A DNA stretch of 64,000 nt from Agromyces marinus (lineage in GTDB: Bacteria > Actinomycetota > Actinomycetes > Actinomycetales > Microbacteriaceae): positions 2,480,001-2,544,000 of the forward strand of contig NZ_CP087879.1 in the NCBI RefSeq assembly GCF_021442325.1, given 5' to 3'. This document shows, piece after piece, positions 29,211-38,470 of the stretch. The translations under genes were made by a program, and so were the position numbers. The notes below the pieces were generated by a model that saw nothing but the letters and a program-made list of their open reading frames with translations, was not told where the DNA came from and made no database searches. How positions within the stretch are numbered: position 1 is the stretch's first letter; every line of letters begins with the position of its first letter.

Positions 29211-29609
29211 CTAGACGCGGCGACGCTTCGGCGGGCGGCAGCCGTTGTGCGCCTGGGGCGTCACGTCGGTGATGCTGCCGACCTCGAGGCCTGCGGCCTG
29301 GAGCGACCGGATCGCGGTCTCGCGGCCCGAGCCCGGGCCCTTGACGAAGACGTCGACCTTCTTCATGCCGTGCTCCTGCGCCTGGCGCGCGGCCGACTCG
29401 GCGGCGAGCTGCGCGGCGAACGGCGTCGACTTGCGCGAGCCCTTGAAGCCCACGCCGCCGGACGACGCCCAGCTGATCACGGCACCGGTCGTGTCGGTGA
29501 TCGACACGATGGTGTTGTTGAACGTCGACTTGATGTGGGCCTGGCCCACGGCGATGTTCTTCTTGTCCTTCTTGCGCGGCTTGCGAGTCGCCGCCTTGGG
29601 TGCTGCCAT
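29211..29609 (-). CDS. rpsK: 30S ribosomal protein S11
   Basis: 132 residues. Lys/Arg-rich start ([20 protein letters not shown]), then [21 protein letters not shown] and the conserved end THAHNG-like [15 protein letters not shown]. 31 nt after rpsM. Binds 16S rRNA at the platform. Confidence 0.97.
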   Translation of the reverse strand: MAAPKAATRKPRKKDKKNIAVGQAHIKSTFNNTIVSITDTTGAVISWASSGGVGFKGSRKSTPFAAQLAAESAARQAQEHGMKKVDVFVKGPGSGRETAIRSLQAAGLEVGSITDVTPQAHNGCRPPKRRRV

Positions 29610-29640
29610 GTTCGAAATCTCCTAGATCTGGCGCGAGCGG

Positions 29641-30021
29641 TTACTTGCGGCCGGGCTTCTTCTTGCCCGCGACGGTGCGCTTCGGGCCCTTGCGGGTACG
29701 AGCGTTGGTCTTGGTCCGCTGACCGCGGACGGGCAGGCCGCGGCGGTGGCGCAGGCCCTCGTAGGAGCCGATCTCGACCTTGCGGCGGATGTCGGCGGCG
29801 ACCTCGCGGCGGAGGTCGCCCTCGACCTTGTAGGTGCCCTCGATGTGGTCGCGGAGCGCGACGAGCTGGTCGTCGCTGAGGTCCTTGACGCGGATGTCAC
29901 CGCTGATGCCGGTGGCCTTCAGCGTCTCGAGCGCGCGGGTGCGACCGACGCCGAAGATATAGGTCAGTGCGATCTCCACGCGCTTCTCGCGCGGGATGTC
30001 GACTCCTGCCAGACGTGCCAT
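29641..30021 (-). CDS. rpsM: 30S ribosomal protein S13
   Basis: 126 residues. [52 protein letters not shown] and a basic tail GKKKPGRK. Head protein contacting the P-site tRNA. 132 nt separate it from rpmJ, most of it taken up by a branched inverted-repeat structure. Confidence 0.97.
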   Translation of the reverse strand: MARLAGVDIPREKRVEIALTYIFGVGRTRALETLKATGISGDIRVKDLSDDQLVALRDHIEGTYKVEGDLRREVAADIRRKVEIGSYEGLRHRRGLPVRGQRTKTNARTRKGPKRTVAGKKKPGRK

Positions 30022-30057
30022 GGTGGCTTCTCCTGTTGGATGTGTCGGAGGTGTGGA

Positions 30058-30127
30058 GCACTTCCGGTGCCTCGGCCTCCGTCCGAGGGTGTCCCCCGCG
30101 CCTCTCGGCGCGGGTTCTTGGAAGTGC
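30058..30127 (-). promoter_or_regulatory. Three-way-junction candidate in rpsM leader
   Basis: Outer stem GCACTTCC (30058-30065) with GGAAGTGC (30120-30127); inside it two hairpins, CCTCGG-7 nt-CCGAGG (30070-30088) and CCCGCGCC-TCTC-GGCGCGGG (30095-30114). All stems are perfect. It ends 37 nt before rpsM. In other bacteria the operon starting with rpsM is repressed by S4 binding to a structured leader; a comparable element is inferred. Confidence 0.55.
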
Positions 30128-30153
30128 CGGTATGAAGTTGCGTCGGCGCGGGA

Positions 30154-30267
30154 CTAGCCCTGGCGCTGCTTGTGGCGCGGGTTCTCGCAGATGACCATCA
30201 CGCGGCCGTGGCGGCGGATGACCTTGCACTTGTCGCAGATGCGCTTGACGCTGGGGTTGACCTTCAC
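30154..30267 (-). CDS. rpmJ: 50S ribosomal protein L36
   Basis: 37 residues, read directly from the minus strand: starts [19 protein letters not shown] and ends NPRHKQRQG. The zinc ligands Cys11, Cys14, Cys27 and His32 are all present, so this is the zinc-binding form. GTG start at 30267 behind AAGGAA. 67 nt after infA. Confidence 0.97.
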   Translation of the reverse strand: MKVNPSVKRICDKCKVIRRHGRVMVICENPRHKQRQG

Positions 30268-30334
30268 AGTCGTTGTTCCTTCTCGCTGTCCTCGTGCCCG
30301 CGGGGTGCCGCGGGCCGTTACTTTCCGAGCAGCC

Positions 30335-30556
30335 CTACTTGTAGCGGTAGACGATCCGGCCGCGGGTCAGGTCGTACGGGCTCAGCTCCACGATCACGCG
30401 ATCCTCGGGGAGGATGCGGATGTAGTGCTGGCGCATCTTTCCGGAGATGTGGGCGAGCACCTTGTGCCCGTTGGTCAACTCCACCCTGAACATCGCGTTC
30501 GGGAGGGCTTCGATGACCGAGCCTTCGATCTCGATGACGCCGTCTTTCTTGGCCAT
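30335..30556 (-). CDS. infA: Translation initiation factor IF-1
   Basis: 73 residues, the usual length: [62 protein letters not shown] fold, binds the 30S A site. ATG at 30556; GATAGT stands six bases upstream and may be a -10 box for leaderless expression. The open frame continues to 30667 without similarity. Confidence 0.97.
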   Translation of the reverse strand: MAKKDGVIEIEGSVIEALPNAMFRVELTNGHKVLAHISGKMRQHYIRILPEDRVIVELSPYDLTRGRIVYRYK

Positions 30557-30779
30557 AGACTCACTATCGCTTGGAGTGTGGGTTTTCGGTCGTGCGATGA
30601 TGATGCACGAGCCCGGCACCACCCATCGGGGCAGGCCGGAACAGGCGTGCAAAACACCAAGGGTCAACTATAGGCGAACACGGTGCGGATCGCCAGTCGA
30701 GCCGCGTGTCGGCTTGCGGAGCACGACCCGCCGATGCGTCGGGGAACCCTCGCGGCGAGCGGATGCCGCCGCTCGGCGG

Positions 30780-32438
30780 TCACCCCGACCCGGGCGCGAC
30801 GGCCTCCGCGGCGCGCCGCGCCTCATCCGCGCCCTCCGCCGCGACGGCCGCCTCCGCCATCCGCTCGGCGTCCCTCGGGCCGACCCCGGCCAGGCGCGTC
30901 CGCACGTCGCCGAGCGCGCTCGGCGACATCGACAGGCTCGTCACCCCCAGGCCGACCAGCACGACCGCGAGCAGCGGGTCTGCGGCGGCCTCGCCGCAGA
31001 CGCCGACCGGGCGCCCGACGCGGCGCCCGGCCGCGCCGACCTCGCCGATGAGCCGCAGCACCGCCGGCGACCACGGATCCTGCAGCCCGGCGACCGAGGC
31101 CAGCAGCCGGTCCGCGGCCATCGTGTACTGGGTCAGGTCGTTCGTGCCGATCGAGGCGAACTCGCACGCCGCGAGCACGCGGTCCGCGATGAGCGCGGCC
31201 GACGGCGTCTCGATCATCACGCCCGCACTCTCGAGTCCGTACTCCCGGCACAGCCCGACGAACCAGCGCGTCTCCTCGACGGTCGCGATCATGGGCGCCA
31301 TGACCTGCAGGTCGGCGCTCGTCGCGGCATCCGCTGCCGCCAGCGCGGCGAGCTGCTCCCGCAGGACGCCCTCGGAGCGCCTGAGGGCGCGGATGCCGCG
31401 CAGGCCGAGCGCGGGGTTCGCCTCCTCGTCGTCGTTGACGAAGGCGAGCGGCTTGTCGGCGCCCGCGTCGAGGACGCGCACCACGACCTTCCGACCCGGG
31501 AACGCCGCGAGCAGGCGCGTGTACGCCTCCCGCTGCGCGTCCGCATCCGGAGCCGCCTGCGAATCGAGGAAGAGGAACTCGGTCCGGAACAGTCCGACGC
31601 CTTCGGCTCCGAGCTCCACGGCGCGGACGGCCTCGTCCGGCGCCCCGAGGTTGGCCAGGAGCGCGACCGGGGTGCCGTCGGCGAGGCGACCGGGGGCGAC
31701 CGGCGCCGCGGCCCGCTCGGCGCGTTCGGCGATCCGCTGCTCCGCCTCGGCCAGCTGTTCGGGCGTCGGCGCTCCCACCACCCGCCCTCGCGCGGCATCG
31801 ACGATCACGGATTCGCCGTCGACGAGCGCCTCGGCATCCGCTGCGCCGATGACCGCGGGCAGCCCCTTCTCCCTCGCCAGGATCGCGGTGTGCGACGTCG
31901 GGCCGCCCTCGAACGTGACGAGTGCGAGGACCCGCTCGAGGTCGAGGAGCGCGGTGTCGGCCGGCGCGAGGTCTCGCGCGACGAGCACGAAGGGGTGCCC
32001 CGGCTCGGGCACACCCGGCGCGGGCGACCCGGTCAGGTGCGCGACCACGCGCTGCGACACGTCGTCGAGGTCGGCGGCACGTTCGGCCAGGTAGCCGCCG
32101 AGCGACGCGAGCAGCTCGCGGTAGGCGGCGAACGCCTCGTGCACGGCGCGCTCGGCGGTCCGGCCGCCCGCGATACGCGTGCGCACGTCCGCGAGCACCG
32201 ACGGATCCCCGGCCATCAGGGCCTGGGCCTCGAGGACCTCCTGCGCCGAACCGCCCGCCCGGTCGCCGCGACTGCGGAGCTCCTCGCCGACGGCGACGAG
32301 CGCGCGCGTCGCGCGCTCGACCTCGGCGGGCTCGTCCACGGTCCGGGCGTCCTCGGGAGGGTCCGGGATGCGATCCGCCATGCGGGCGACCCGCCCCACG
32401 GCGATCCCCTCGCCGATGCCGATCCCGGTGAACTCCAT
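30780..32438 (-). CDS. ptsI: Phosphoenolpyruvate-protein phosphotransferase (Enzyme I)
   Basis: 552 residues. N-terminal HPr-binding/phosphohistidine part (GIGIGEGIAVGRV; GGPTSHTAILAREKGLPAVIG with the active His) and C-terminal PEP-binding barrel (LFRTEFLFLD, MIETPSAALIAD, FASIGTNDLTQYTMAADR, PVGVCGEAAADP with active Cys, TSLSMSPSALGDVR). About 20 residues shorter than E. coli Enzyme I. ATG at 32438 behind GGGGGAG; TAGGGT at 32497-32502 is a plausible -10. No HPr or Enzyme II gene is nearby; its place between map and infA is unusual. Confidence 0.93.
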   Translation of the reverse strand: MEFTGIGIGEGIAVGRVARMADRIPDPPEDARTVDEPAEVERATRALVAVGEELRSRGDRAGGSAQEVLEAQALMAGDPSVLADVRTRIAGGRTAERAVHEAFAAYRELLASLGGYLAERAADLDDVSQRVVAHLTGSPAPGVPEPGHPFVLVARDLAPADTALLDLERVLALVTFEGGPTSHTAILAREKGLPAVIGAADAEALVDGESVIVDAARGRVVGAPTPEQLAEAEQRIAERAERAAAPVAPGRLADGTPVALLANLGAPDEAVRAVELGAEGVGLFRTEFLFLDSQAAPDADAQREAYTRLLAAFPGRKVVVRVLDAGADKPLAFVNDDEEANPALGLRGIRALRRSEGVLREQLAALAAADAATSADLQVMAPMIATVEETRWFVGLCREYGLESAGVMIETPSAALIADRVLAACEFASIGTNDLTQYTMAADRLLASVAGLQDPWSPAVLRLIGEVGAAGRRVGRPVGVCGEAAADPLLAVVLVGLGVTSLSMSPSALGDVRTRLAGVGPRDAERMAEAAVAAEGADEARRAAEAVAPGSG

Positions 32439-32538
32439 CGCGCACTCCCCCGTCGGTCGACGCAGTCGCCGGGCCGGCGAACTCCGTCCGGCTCTCACCC
32501 TAGCCCGGCGGCTCCGTCGACCGGAGGGCGCGCTCGGA

Positions 32539-33366
32539 TCAGGAGATGGGCACGGGCCGCACGCCGAACGGCTCCAGTCCCCCAACGCCGCCATCGGGGG
32601 CGGTGAGCACCCAGATGCCCGCGCCGTGGACCGCGACGCTGTGTTCGACGTGCGCCGCGTCCGAGCCGTCGACCGTCGCGACCGTCCAGCCGTCCTCCCG
32701 CACGAAGGTGTCCGGGTGGCCGGCGACGATCATGGGCTCGATCGCGACGACGAGCCCGGGTCGCACGCGCGGACCCCGTCCGCGCACGGAGTGGTTGTGG
32801 ACCGAGGGCTCCTCGTGCATGCTGCGCCCGATCCCGTGCCCGCCGTAGCCCTCGACGATGCCGAACGGACCCGACGCCTCGACGGACTCCTCGATCGCCT
32901 CGCCGACCTCGTTGAGGTGACGCGCGCCGGCCAGCGCGGCGATCCCGGCCCACAGCGCGTCCTCCGCGGCGCGGACCAGCTGCGAACGAGCTGCGACGAC
33001 GTCGGGGCGCTCCGGGTCGGGCAGCACGGCCGAGAACGCGGCATCGCCGTTCCATCCGTCGATCTCGACGCCGCCGTCGACCGAGACGAGCGCACCGGGC
33101 GCGAACAGCCGATCGTCCGGGATGCCGTGGACCACGTCGTCGTCGACCGAGACGCACACGGCATGCCGGTACCCGGGCACGAGGCGGAAGTTCGAGCGGC
33201 CCCCGTGCGATCGGATGACCTCGTCGGCGACCGCATCCAGCTCCAGCGGTGTCGCCCCGACCGCGAGCCGCTCGCGGACGCTCGCGAGCAACGCCGCGGT
33301 CGCCTCGCCGGCGGGCCGCATCGCGCGGAGTTCGGCCGGGGTCTTCAGCCGGAGCCGGCGGAACAC
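32539..33366 (-). CDS. map: Type I methionine aminopeptidase
   Basis: 275 residues. Metal ligands visible in VSVDGGVEIDGWNGDAAFS (two Asp), GYGGHGIGRSMHEEP (His), VVAIEPMIV (Glu) and AHVEHSVAVH (Glu); substrate His in VHGIP. Removes initiator methionine. GTG start at 33366, 10 nt after the adk stop (VFRRLRLKTPAELRAM). Confidence 0.95.
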   Translation of the reverse strand: MFRRLRLKTPAELRAMRPAGEATAALLASVRERLAVGATPLELDAVADEVIRSHGGRSNFRLVPGYRHAVCVSVDDDVVHGIPDDRLFAPGALVSVDGGVEIDGWNGDAAFSAVLPDPERPDVVAARSQLVRAAEDALWAGIAALAGARHLNEVGEAIEESVEASGPFGIVEGYGGHGIGRSMHEEPSVHNHSVRGRGPRVRPGLVVAIEPMIVAGHPDTFVREDGWTVATVDGSDAAHVEHSVAVHGAGIWVLTAPDGGVGGLEPFGVRPVPIS

Positions 33367-33376
33367 GGACCCGGCG

Positions 33377-34006
33377 CTACGCGGCGCCCGCGGCCGCGCC
33401 GTCGCCGTTGGGCTGCAGGCCGCGTTCCGCGAGTGCGACGAAGATGCGCTCGGTGACCTCGGCGAGCGTGCCGACGCCGTCGATGCGCACGACGAGGCCC
33501 TGGGCGCGGTAGACGTCGAGGATCGGTGCGGTCTCGCGCTCGTAGATCGCGAGACGGTTCTCGATGACCTCTTCGGTGTCATCCGTCCGGCCCTGCTCGA
33601 GCGCACGCTGGCGAAGGCGCGAGATCGACTCCTCGCGAGGGACCACGAGCTCGATGACGGCGTCGAGCGACGCACCGCGGGTCGAGAGGAACCGCGCGAG
33701 ATCGTCGACCTGGCCGCGGTTGCGCGGGTAGCCGTCGAGCAGGAATCCGCGCTCGGCATCCGCCTGCTCGAGACGGTCGCTGACCAGTTCGCTGGTCAGC
33801 TCGTCGGGGACCAGGTCGCCGGCCTCGATGATCGCCTGGACGCGCTTGCCGAGCTCCGTGCCGCCCTTGACGTTCGCGCGGAAGATGTCGCCGGTGGCGA
33901 CCTGCGGAACGCCGAAGGCCTCGGCGACGAGCACGCCCTGGGTGCCCTTGCCCGAACCCTGCGGACCGACGATGAGGAAGCGGGCGGAGGCGTTCTGATG
34001 CGTCAT
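33377..34006 (-). CDS. adk: Adenylate kinase
   Basis: 209 residues. P-loop GPQGSGKGTQG, ATGDIFR, GFLLDGYPRN and the short lid form without zinc Cys (LRQRALEQGRTDDTEEVIENR). The P-loop has Gln-Gly-Ser where PPGAGKGT is common. ATG shares ATGA with the secY stop (4-nt overlap), so translation is coupled. A 10-residue Gly/Ala tail (NGDGAAAGAA) follows. Confidence 0.95.
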   Translation of the reverse strand: MTHQNASARFLIVGPQGSGKGTQGVLVAEAFGVPQVATGDIFRANVKGGTELGKRVQAIIEAGDLVPDELTSELVSDRLEQADAERGFLLDGYPRNRGQVDDLARFLSTRGASLDAVIELVVPREESISRLRQRALEQGRTDDTEEVIENRLAIYERETAPILDVYRAQGLVVRIDGVGTLAEVTERIFVALAERGLQPNGDGAAAGAA

Positions 34007-35325
34007 CGGAGGAGTCCTTCGTAGTGGCGCTGCTGGAGCTGGGCGTCGATCTGCTTCACGGTCTCGAGGCCGACACCCACGATGATGAGGATCGAGGCGC
34101 CGCCGAACGGGAAGTTCTGGTTCGCACCGAACCACGCGAACGCGACGAGCGGCAGCAGCGCGACGAGGCCGAGGTAGAGCGATCCGGGAAGCGTGATGCG
34201 CGTCAGCACGTAGTCGAGGTACTCCGCGGTCGGCCGGCCGGCCCGGATGCCGGGGATGAAGCCGCCGTACTTCTTCATGTTCTCGGCGACCTCGTCCGGG
34301 TTGAACGTGATGGCGACGTAGAAGTACGTGAAGCCGACGATGAGCATGAAGTACAGGAGCATGTAGAGCGGGTGGTCGCCCTGCGTCAGGTAGTTGGTGA
34401 TCCACACCACCCAGGCCTGAGGCTCCTCGCCCGCTGCGGGCTGGTTGAACTGCGCGATGAGCGCGGGCAGGTAGAGCAGCGACGAGGCGAAGATGACGGG
34501 CACGACGCCGGCCATGTTCACCTTGATCGGGATGTAGGTGTTGTTGCCGCCGTACGTGCGTCGCCCGACCATCCGCTTGGCGTACTGCACGGGCACACGG
34601 CGCTGGGACTGCTCGACGAAGACGACCGCCACGACCACGAGCAGCCCGATGCCGAGCACGAGGGCGAAGATGTCGAAGCCGCGCGTCATCGCGATCGCCC
34701 AGAGGGAGCTGGGGAACGTCGCCGCGATCGACGTGAAGATGAGCAGCGACATGCCGTTGCCGACGCCGCGCTCGGTCACGAGCTCGCCCATCCACATGAT
34801 GAGGCCGGTGCCGGCGGTCATGGTCACGACCATGAGCAGGATCGCGTACCACGCGTCGTTCGTGATGAGCTGCGCGCACGCGGGGTCGGAGTTGGCCGGG
34901 AACAGCGCGCCCGACCGAGCGACGGTGATGAGCGTCGTCGACTGCAGGACGCCCAGGGCGATGGTGAGGTACCGCGTGTACTGCGTGAGTCGGCCCTGGC
35001 CGGCCTGGCCCTCCTTGTAGAGGGTCTCGAAGTGCGGGATCACCACGCGCAGCAGCTGCACGATGATCGCCGCGGTGATGTACGGCATGATGCCGAGCGC
35101 GAAGATCGACAACTGGAGCAGCGCGCCGCCCGAGAACACGTTGACGAGCTCGTACAGGCCCGACGCGCCCTGGTTCGACGCCAGACACTGCTGGACGTTC
35201 CCGAAGTCCACGAACGGCGCCGGGATGAACGAGCCGAGGCGGAACAGGGCGATGATGCCCAGCGTGAACCCGATCTTCCGGCGAAGGTCGGGGGTGCGGA
35301 AGATCCGCCCGATGGCGTTGAACAC
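34003..35325 (-). CDS. secY: Preprotein translocase subunit SecY
   Basis: 440 residues with ten membrane helices. MFNAIGRIFRTPDLRRKIGFTL, the SecY signature in helix 2 (GIMPYITAAIIVQLL), loop RRVPVQYAKRMVGRRTYGG, and VKQIDAQLQQRHYEGLLR at the cytosolic C-terminus. Channel subunit for Sec export. Separated from rplO by 117 nt holding an inverted repeat. Confidence 0.97.
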   Translation of the reverse strand: MFNAIGRIFRTPDLRRKIGFTLGIIALFRLGSFIPAPFVDFGNVQQCLASNQGASGLYELVNVFSGGALLQLSIFALGIMPYITAAIIVQLLRVVIPHFETLYKEGQAGQGRLTQYTRYLTIALGVLQSTTLITVARSGALFPANSDPACAQLITNDAWYAILLMVVTMTAGTGLIMWMGELVTERGVGNGMSLLIFTSIAATFPSSLWAIAMTRGFDIFALVLGIGLLVVVAVVFVEQSQRRVPVQYAKRMVGRRTYGGNNTYIPIKVNMAGVVPVIFASSLLYLPALIAQFNQPAAGEEPQAWVVWITNYLTQGDHPLYMLLYFMLIVGFTYFYVAITFNPDEVAENMKKYGGFIPGIRAGRPTAEYLDYVLTRITLPGSLYLGLVALLPLVAFAWFGANQNFPFGGASILIIVGVGLETVKQIDAQLQQRHYEGLLR

Positions 35326-35366
35326 TCGTCCTCCTGTTACTGACGCCGCAGTCAGCGTGAATGCGG

Positions 35367-35420
35367 CTCGAGCCTGTCGAGACCCCCGTGAATCATACGC
35401 GAGGTCCCGACAGGCTCGAA
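35367..35420. repeat. CAGGCTCGA-type intergenic inverted repeat
   Basis: CTCGAGCCTGTCGAGACC (35367-35384) and GGTCCCGACAGGCTCGAA (35403-35420) are complementary with two mismatches, 18 nt loop. Lies between rplO and secY. A related pair is found at 45204-45254, so it is probably an interspersed family. Confidence 0.75.
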
Positions 35421-35442
35421 TCCCTGTGTGGGTGGATCGGTC

Positions 35443-36117
35443 CTAGTTGACCGATCCGCCCGCGGCGACGATCTTCTGCTCTGCGGAGCCGGAGACCTTG
35501 TCGACCGCGACATTGAGCTTGACCTGCAGGTCGCCGTCGCCGAGCACCTTGACGCGCTCGTTCTTGCGGACGGCGCCCTTGGCCACGAGGTCGGCGACGG
35601 TCACGTCGCCGCCCTTCGGGTAGAGCTCGGCGAGCTTGGCCAGGTTGACCACCTGGTACTCGACGCGGAACGGGTTCTTGAACCCGCGCAGCTTCGGCGC
35701 ACGCATGTGGTACGGAAGCTGGCCACCCTCGAAGCCGGGGCGGATGTTGTTGCGGGCCTTCGAGCCCTTGGTGCCACGGCCCGCCGTCTTGCCCTTCGAG
35801 CCCTCACCGCGACCCACGCGGGTCTTGTCCTTCTTGGCACCGGGCGCGGGGCGCAGGTGGTGCACCTTCAGGACCGGCTCGCGAACGACGTCCTCGGACG
35901 CCTTCGCGGCGGGGGCCTTCTTCGCCGGGGCCTTCTTCGCGGGGGCCTTCTCGGCCTTCGCGTCGTCGGTCTTGGCGGCGGCCTTGGCCGGAGCCTTCTT
36001 CTCGGCGGCGGCCTTGGCCGGAGCCTTCTTCTCGGCTGCCGGCTTCGCGGCGGCCTTCTTCGCGGGAGCCTTCTTCGGGGTCTCCTCGGCGACGGAGTCC
36101 TTCTTCTCGTCAGCCAT
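35443..36117 (-). CDS. rplO: 50S ribosomal protein L15 with histone-H1-like N-terminal tail
   Basis: 224 residues; the normal L15 is about 145-150. The L15 core starts near residue 82 ([41 protein letters not shown]). Residues about 15-70 are Lys/Ala/Pro repeats ([20 protein letters not shown]) like the tails of bacterial H1-type nucleoid proteins, partly encoded by a perfect 2x30-bp tandem repeat (35974-36033). The rpmD stop and the ATG share one base. Confidence 0.96.
   Translation of the reverse strand: MADEKKDSVAEETPKKAPAKKAAAKPAAEKKAPAKAAAEKKAPAKAAAKTDDAKAEKAPAKKAPAKKAPAAKASEDVVREPVLKVHHLRPAPGAKKDKTRVGRGEGSKGKTAGRGTKGSKARNNIRPGFEGGQLPYHMRAPKLRGFKNPFRVEYQVVNLAKLAELYPKGGDVTVADLVAKGAVRKNERVKVLGDGDLQVKLNVAVDKVSGSAEQKIVAAGGSVN
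35974..36033 (-). repeat. 30-bp coding tandem repeat in rplO
   Basis: Two identical adjacent 30-base units (35974-36003, 36004-36033) coding for [14 protein letters not shown] decapeptides of the L15 tail. Confidence 0.9.
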
Positions 36118-36299
36118 CAGTCGATCTCCTCAACCTTCACGAGGTGGGCGACGGTACGAACGTAGCCGCGCACCTGGGGGGTGTCCTCGCGAACGACGCT
36201 CTGGCCGATCTTCTTCAGACCGAGGCTGCGCAGCGTGTCGCGCTGGTTCTGCTTCTCGCTCACCTTGGACTTGATCTGGGTCACCTTCAGCTTGGCCAT
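36117..36299 (-). CDS. rpmD: 50S ribosomal protein L30
   Basis: 60 residues: [39 protein letters not shown], ending [11 protein letters not shown]. Normal length. Coupled to rpsE (stop and start share one base). Confidence 0.97.
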   Translation of the reverse strand: MAKLKVTQIKSKVSEKQNQRDTLRSLGLKKIGQSVVREDTPQVRGYVRTVAHLVKVEEID

Positions 36300-37012
36300 C
36301 AGGCACCTGCCTTCGCTGCTGCGGCAGCCTCGGCTGCCTGGGCCTCTGCACGCAGCAGGCGCGCCGGGGCGACCTCGTCGTAGTCGAGGCCGCGGCGGGC
36401 GGCGACGGCGCGCGGCTCTTCGAGCTGCTTGAGCGCCTCCACCGTAGCGTGCACGATGTTGATGGTGTTCGACGAACCGAGCGACTTGCTCAGCACGTCG
36501 TGGATGCCCGCGCACTCGAGGACGGCGCGAACCGGTCCACCGGCGATGACACCGGTACCGGGGCCGGCCGGGCGCAGGAGCACGACGCCGGCGGCGGCTT
36601 CGCCCTGCACCGGGTGCGGGATCGACGAACCGACGCGAGGCACACGGAAGAAGTTCTTCTTCGCCTCCTCGACGCCCTTCGAGATCGCGGTCGGCACCTC
36701 GCGGGCCTTGCCGTATCCGACGCCGACGAGCCCGTTGCCGTCGCCCACGACGACGAGCGCCGTGAAGCTGAAGCGGCGACCGCCCTTGACGACCTTCGAC
36801 ACGCGGTTGATCGTGACGACGCGCTCGAGGAACTGGCTCTTCTCGGCGTCGCGGTCGCGACGGTCGCGGCCCTGGCCGCGGTCGCGGCCGCCACGGCGGC
36901 CTTCGCGCTCGTTGCGCGGCGGCTCCGAGGACGCTGCGGTCTCGACGGGTGCCTCTGCGGTCACCTCGGTCTCCTTCGTGTTGCCCTGGTTCTCAGTAGG
37001 TGCGGTGCTCAC
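36299..37012 (-). CDS. rpsE: 30S ribosomal protein S5
   Basis: 237 residues; the S5 core begins near residue 58 ([37 protein letters not shown]). A 55-residue N-terminal extension is first acidic/Thr-rich, then Arg/Gly/Asp-rich ([17 protein letters not shown]). C-terminal Ala-rich tail. GTG start overlaps the rplR stop by 4 nt. Confidence 0.97.
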   Translation of the reverse strand: MSTAPTENQGNTKETEVTAEAPVETAASSEPPRNEREGRRGGRDRGQGRDRRDRDAEKSQFLERVVTINRVSKVVKGGRRFSFTALVVVGDGNGLVGVGYGKAREVPTAISKGVEEAKKNFFRVPRVGSSIPHPVQGEAAAGVVLLRPAGPGTGVIAGGPVRAVLECAGIHDVLSKSLGSSNTINIVHATVEALKQLEEPRAVAARRGLDYDEVAPARLLRAEAQAAEAAAAAKAGA

Positions 37013-37368
37013 AGGTTCAGCCCAGCCTCTCGCGCTCCGTCGGCGATCGCTGCGACACGACCGGCGTACTTGTTGCCGCCGCGGTCGAACACGACCGACT
37101 CGATACCCGCCTGCTTGGCGCGCTCGGCGACGAGTTCGCCGACCTTCTTCGCCTTGGCGGTCTTGTCGCCGTCGAGTGCACGGAGGTCTGCCTCCATGGT
37201 CGAAGCGGATGCCACGGTGCGGCCCTTGCTGTCGTCGACGACCTGCACGAAGACGTGTCGTGCCGAACGCGTCACCACGAGACGGGGACGCTGCTCGGTG
37301 CCGACGACCTTCTTGCGAAGCCGGGTGTGGCGGCGCGAACGCGCAGCCGACTTGCTCTTGACGGCCAT
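37009..37368 (-). CDS. rplR: 50S ribosomal protein L18
   Basis: 119 residues: [60 protein letters not shown]. Binds 5S rRNA. 2 nt after rplF. Confidence 0.97.
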   Translation of the reverse strand: MAVKSKSAARSRRHTRLRKKVVGTEQRPRLVVTRSARHVFVQVVDDSKGRTVASASTMEADLRALDGDKTAKAKKVGELVAERAKQAGIESVVFDRGGNKYAGRVAAIADGAREAGLNL

Positions 37369-37370
37369 GA

Positions 37371-37907
37371 TTACTTACCAGCCTTTCCGGCCTTGCGACG
37401 CACGACCTCGCCTGCGTAGCGGATGCCCTTGCCCTTGTAGGGCTCGGGCTTCTTGATCTTGCGGATGTTGGCGGCGGTCTCGCCGACGGCCTGCTTGGAG
37501 ATGCCGGCGACCGTGAGCTTGTTGTTGCCCTCGACGGTCAGCGTGATGCCGGCGGGAGGCTCGACGACGACCGGGTGGGAGAAGCCGAGTGCGAACTCGA
37601 TCGAGGAGCCCTTCTGGGCGACTCGGTAGCCGGTACCGACGATCTCGAGGCCCTTGGAGTAGCCCTGGGTCACGCCGACGATGTCGTTCGCGATGAGCGT
37701 GCGGGTCAGCCCGTGGAGCGAGCGCGACTCGCGCTCGTCGTCCGGTCGGGTGACGAGGACCTGGTTGTCCTCGACCTTGACCTCGATGGGGCTCGCGACG
37801 GTGAGCGAGAGCTCGCCCTTCGGGCCCTTCACGGTGACGGCGCGGCCGTCGACCTTCACGTCCACCCCGGCGGGGATGTCGATGGGGAGTCGTCCGATTC
37901 GTGACAT
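37371..37907 (-). CDS. rplF: 50S ribosomal protein L6
   Basis: 178 residues from the ATG at 37907 ([20 protein letters not shown]). Conserved end [19 protein letters not shown]. The frame is open 11 codons upstream without similarity. 4 nt after rpsH. Confidence 0.97.
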   Translation of the reverse strand: MSRIGRLPIDIPAGVDVKVDGRAVTVKGPKGELSLTVASPIEVKVEDNQVLVTRPDDERESRSLHGLTRTLIANDIVGVTQGYSKGLEIVGTGYRVAQKGSSIEFALGFSHPVVVEPPAGITLTVEGNNKLTVAGISKQAVGETAANIRKIKKPEPYKGKGIRYAGEVVRRKAGKAGK

Positions 37908-37911
37908 GGAA

Positions 37912-38310
37912 CTACCACACGTAGGCGAGGACTTCCCCACCCACGCCCTTCTTCTCGGCCTGGCGGTCGGTGAGCAGACCGCTGGAAGTGGACAGGATCG
38001 CGACGCCGAGGCCGCCGAGCACCTTGGGGATCTCGGTCGACTTCGCGTAGACGCGGAGGCCGGGCTTCGAGACGCGCTTGATGCCGGCGATCGAACGCTC
38101 GCGGTTGGGGCCGAACTTGAGGCTCAGCGTGAGCGTCTTCCCGACGCGCGCGTCGGCGATGTCGAAGTCCGCGATGTACCCCTCGGACTTGAGGATCTCG
38201 GCGATGTGCCCCTTGAGCTTCGAGTGCGGCATCGACACGGAGTCGTGGTGCGCCGAGTTCGCGTTGCGAAGGCGCGTCAGCATGTCAGCGACCGGGTCGG
38301 TCATCGTCAT
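37912..38310 (-). CDS. rpsH: 30S ribosomal protein S8
   Basis: 132 residues: [40 protein letters not shown] and GGEVLAYVW at the end. A second ATG two codons in (38304) is equally possible; AAGGAAAC precedes. 160 nt from rplE, the place where rpsN normally lies. Confidence 0.97.
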   Translation of the reverse strand: MTMTDPVADMLTRLRNANSAHHDSVSMPHSKLKGHIAEILKSEGYIADFDIADARVGKTLTLSLKFGPNRERSIAGIKRVSKPGLRVYAKSTEIPKVLGGLGVAILSTSSGLLTDRQAEKKGVGGEVLAYVW

Positions 38311-38390
38311 GACGGTTGTTTCCTTACGTTCACCAGGTTTCAGGACCCGTTACACGGGGACTGACCTGTGGTGGTGGCCTCACGCGGTCG

Positions 38391-38450
38391 CGTGGGGCCG
38401 ATCGTCCCGCCGGCGGGGCCCCGGATCGCTCCGGAACCCGCGCCGATCGG
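38391..38450 (-). promoter_or_regulatory. Branched inverted repeats in the rplE-rpsH gap
   Basis: CCGATCG (38398-38404) can pair with CGATCGG (38444-38450), enclosing the self-complementary CCCGCCGGCGGG and CCGG-ATCGCT-CCGG. The 160-nt gap contains no open frame resembling S14. It may be a leader for a separate rpsH transcript. Confidence 0.4.
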
Positions 38451-38470
38451 GCACAAACTCGTAGAGTCTA

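Noticed and set aside
34007..35188. Long N-terminal extension of adenylate kinase
   Set aside because: It is secY in another frame; the kinase starts at the ATG that overlaps the secY stop.
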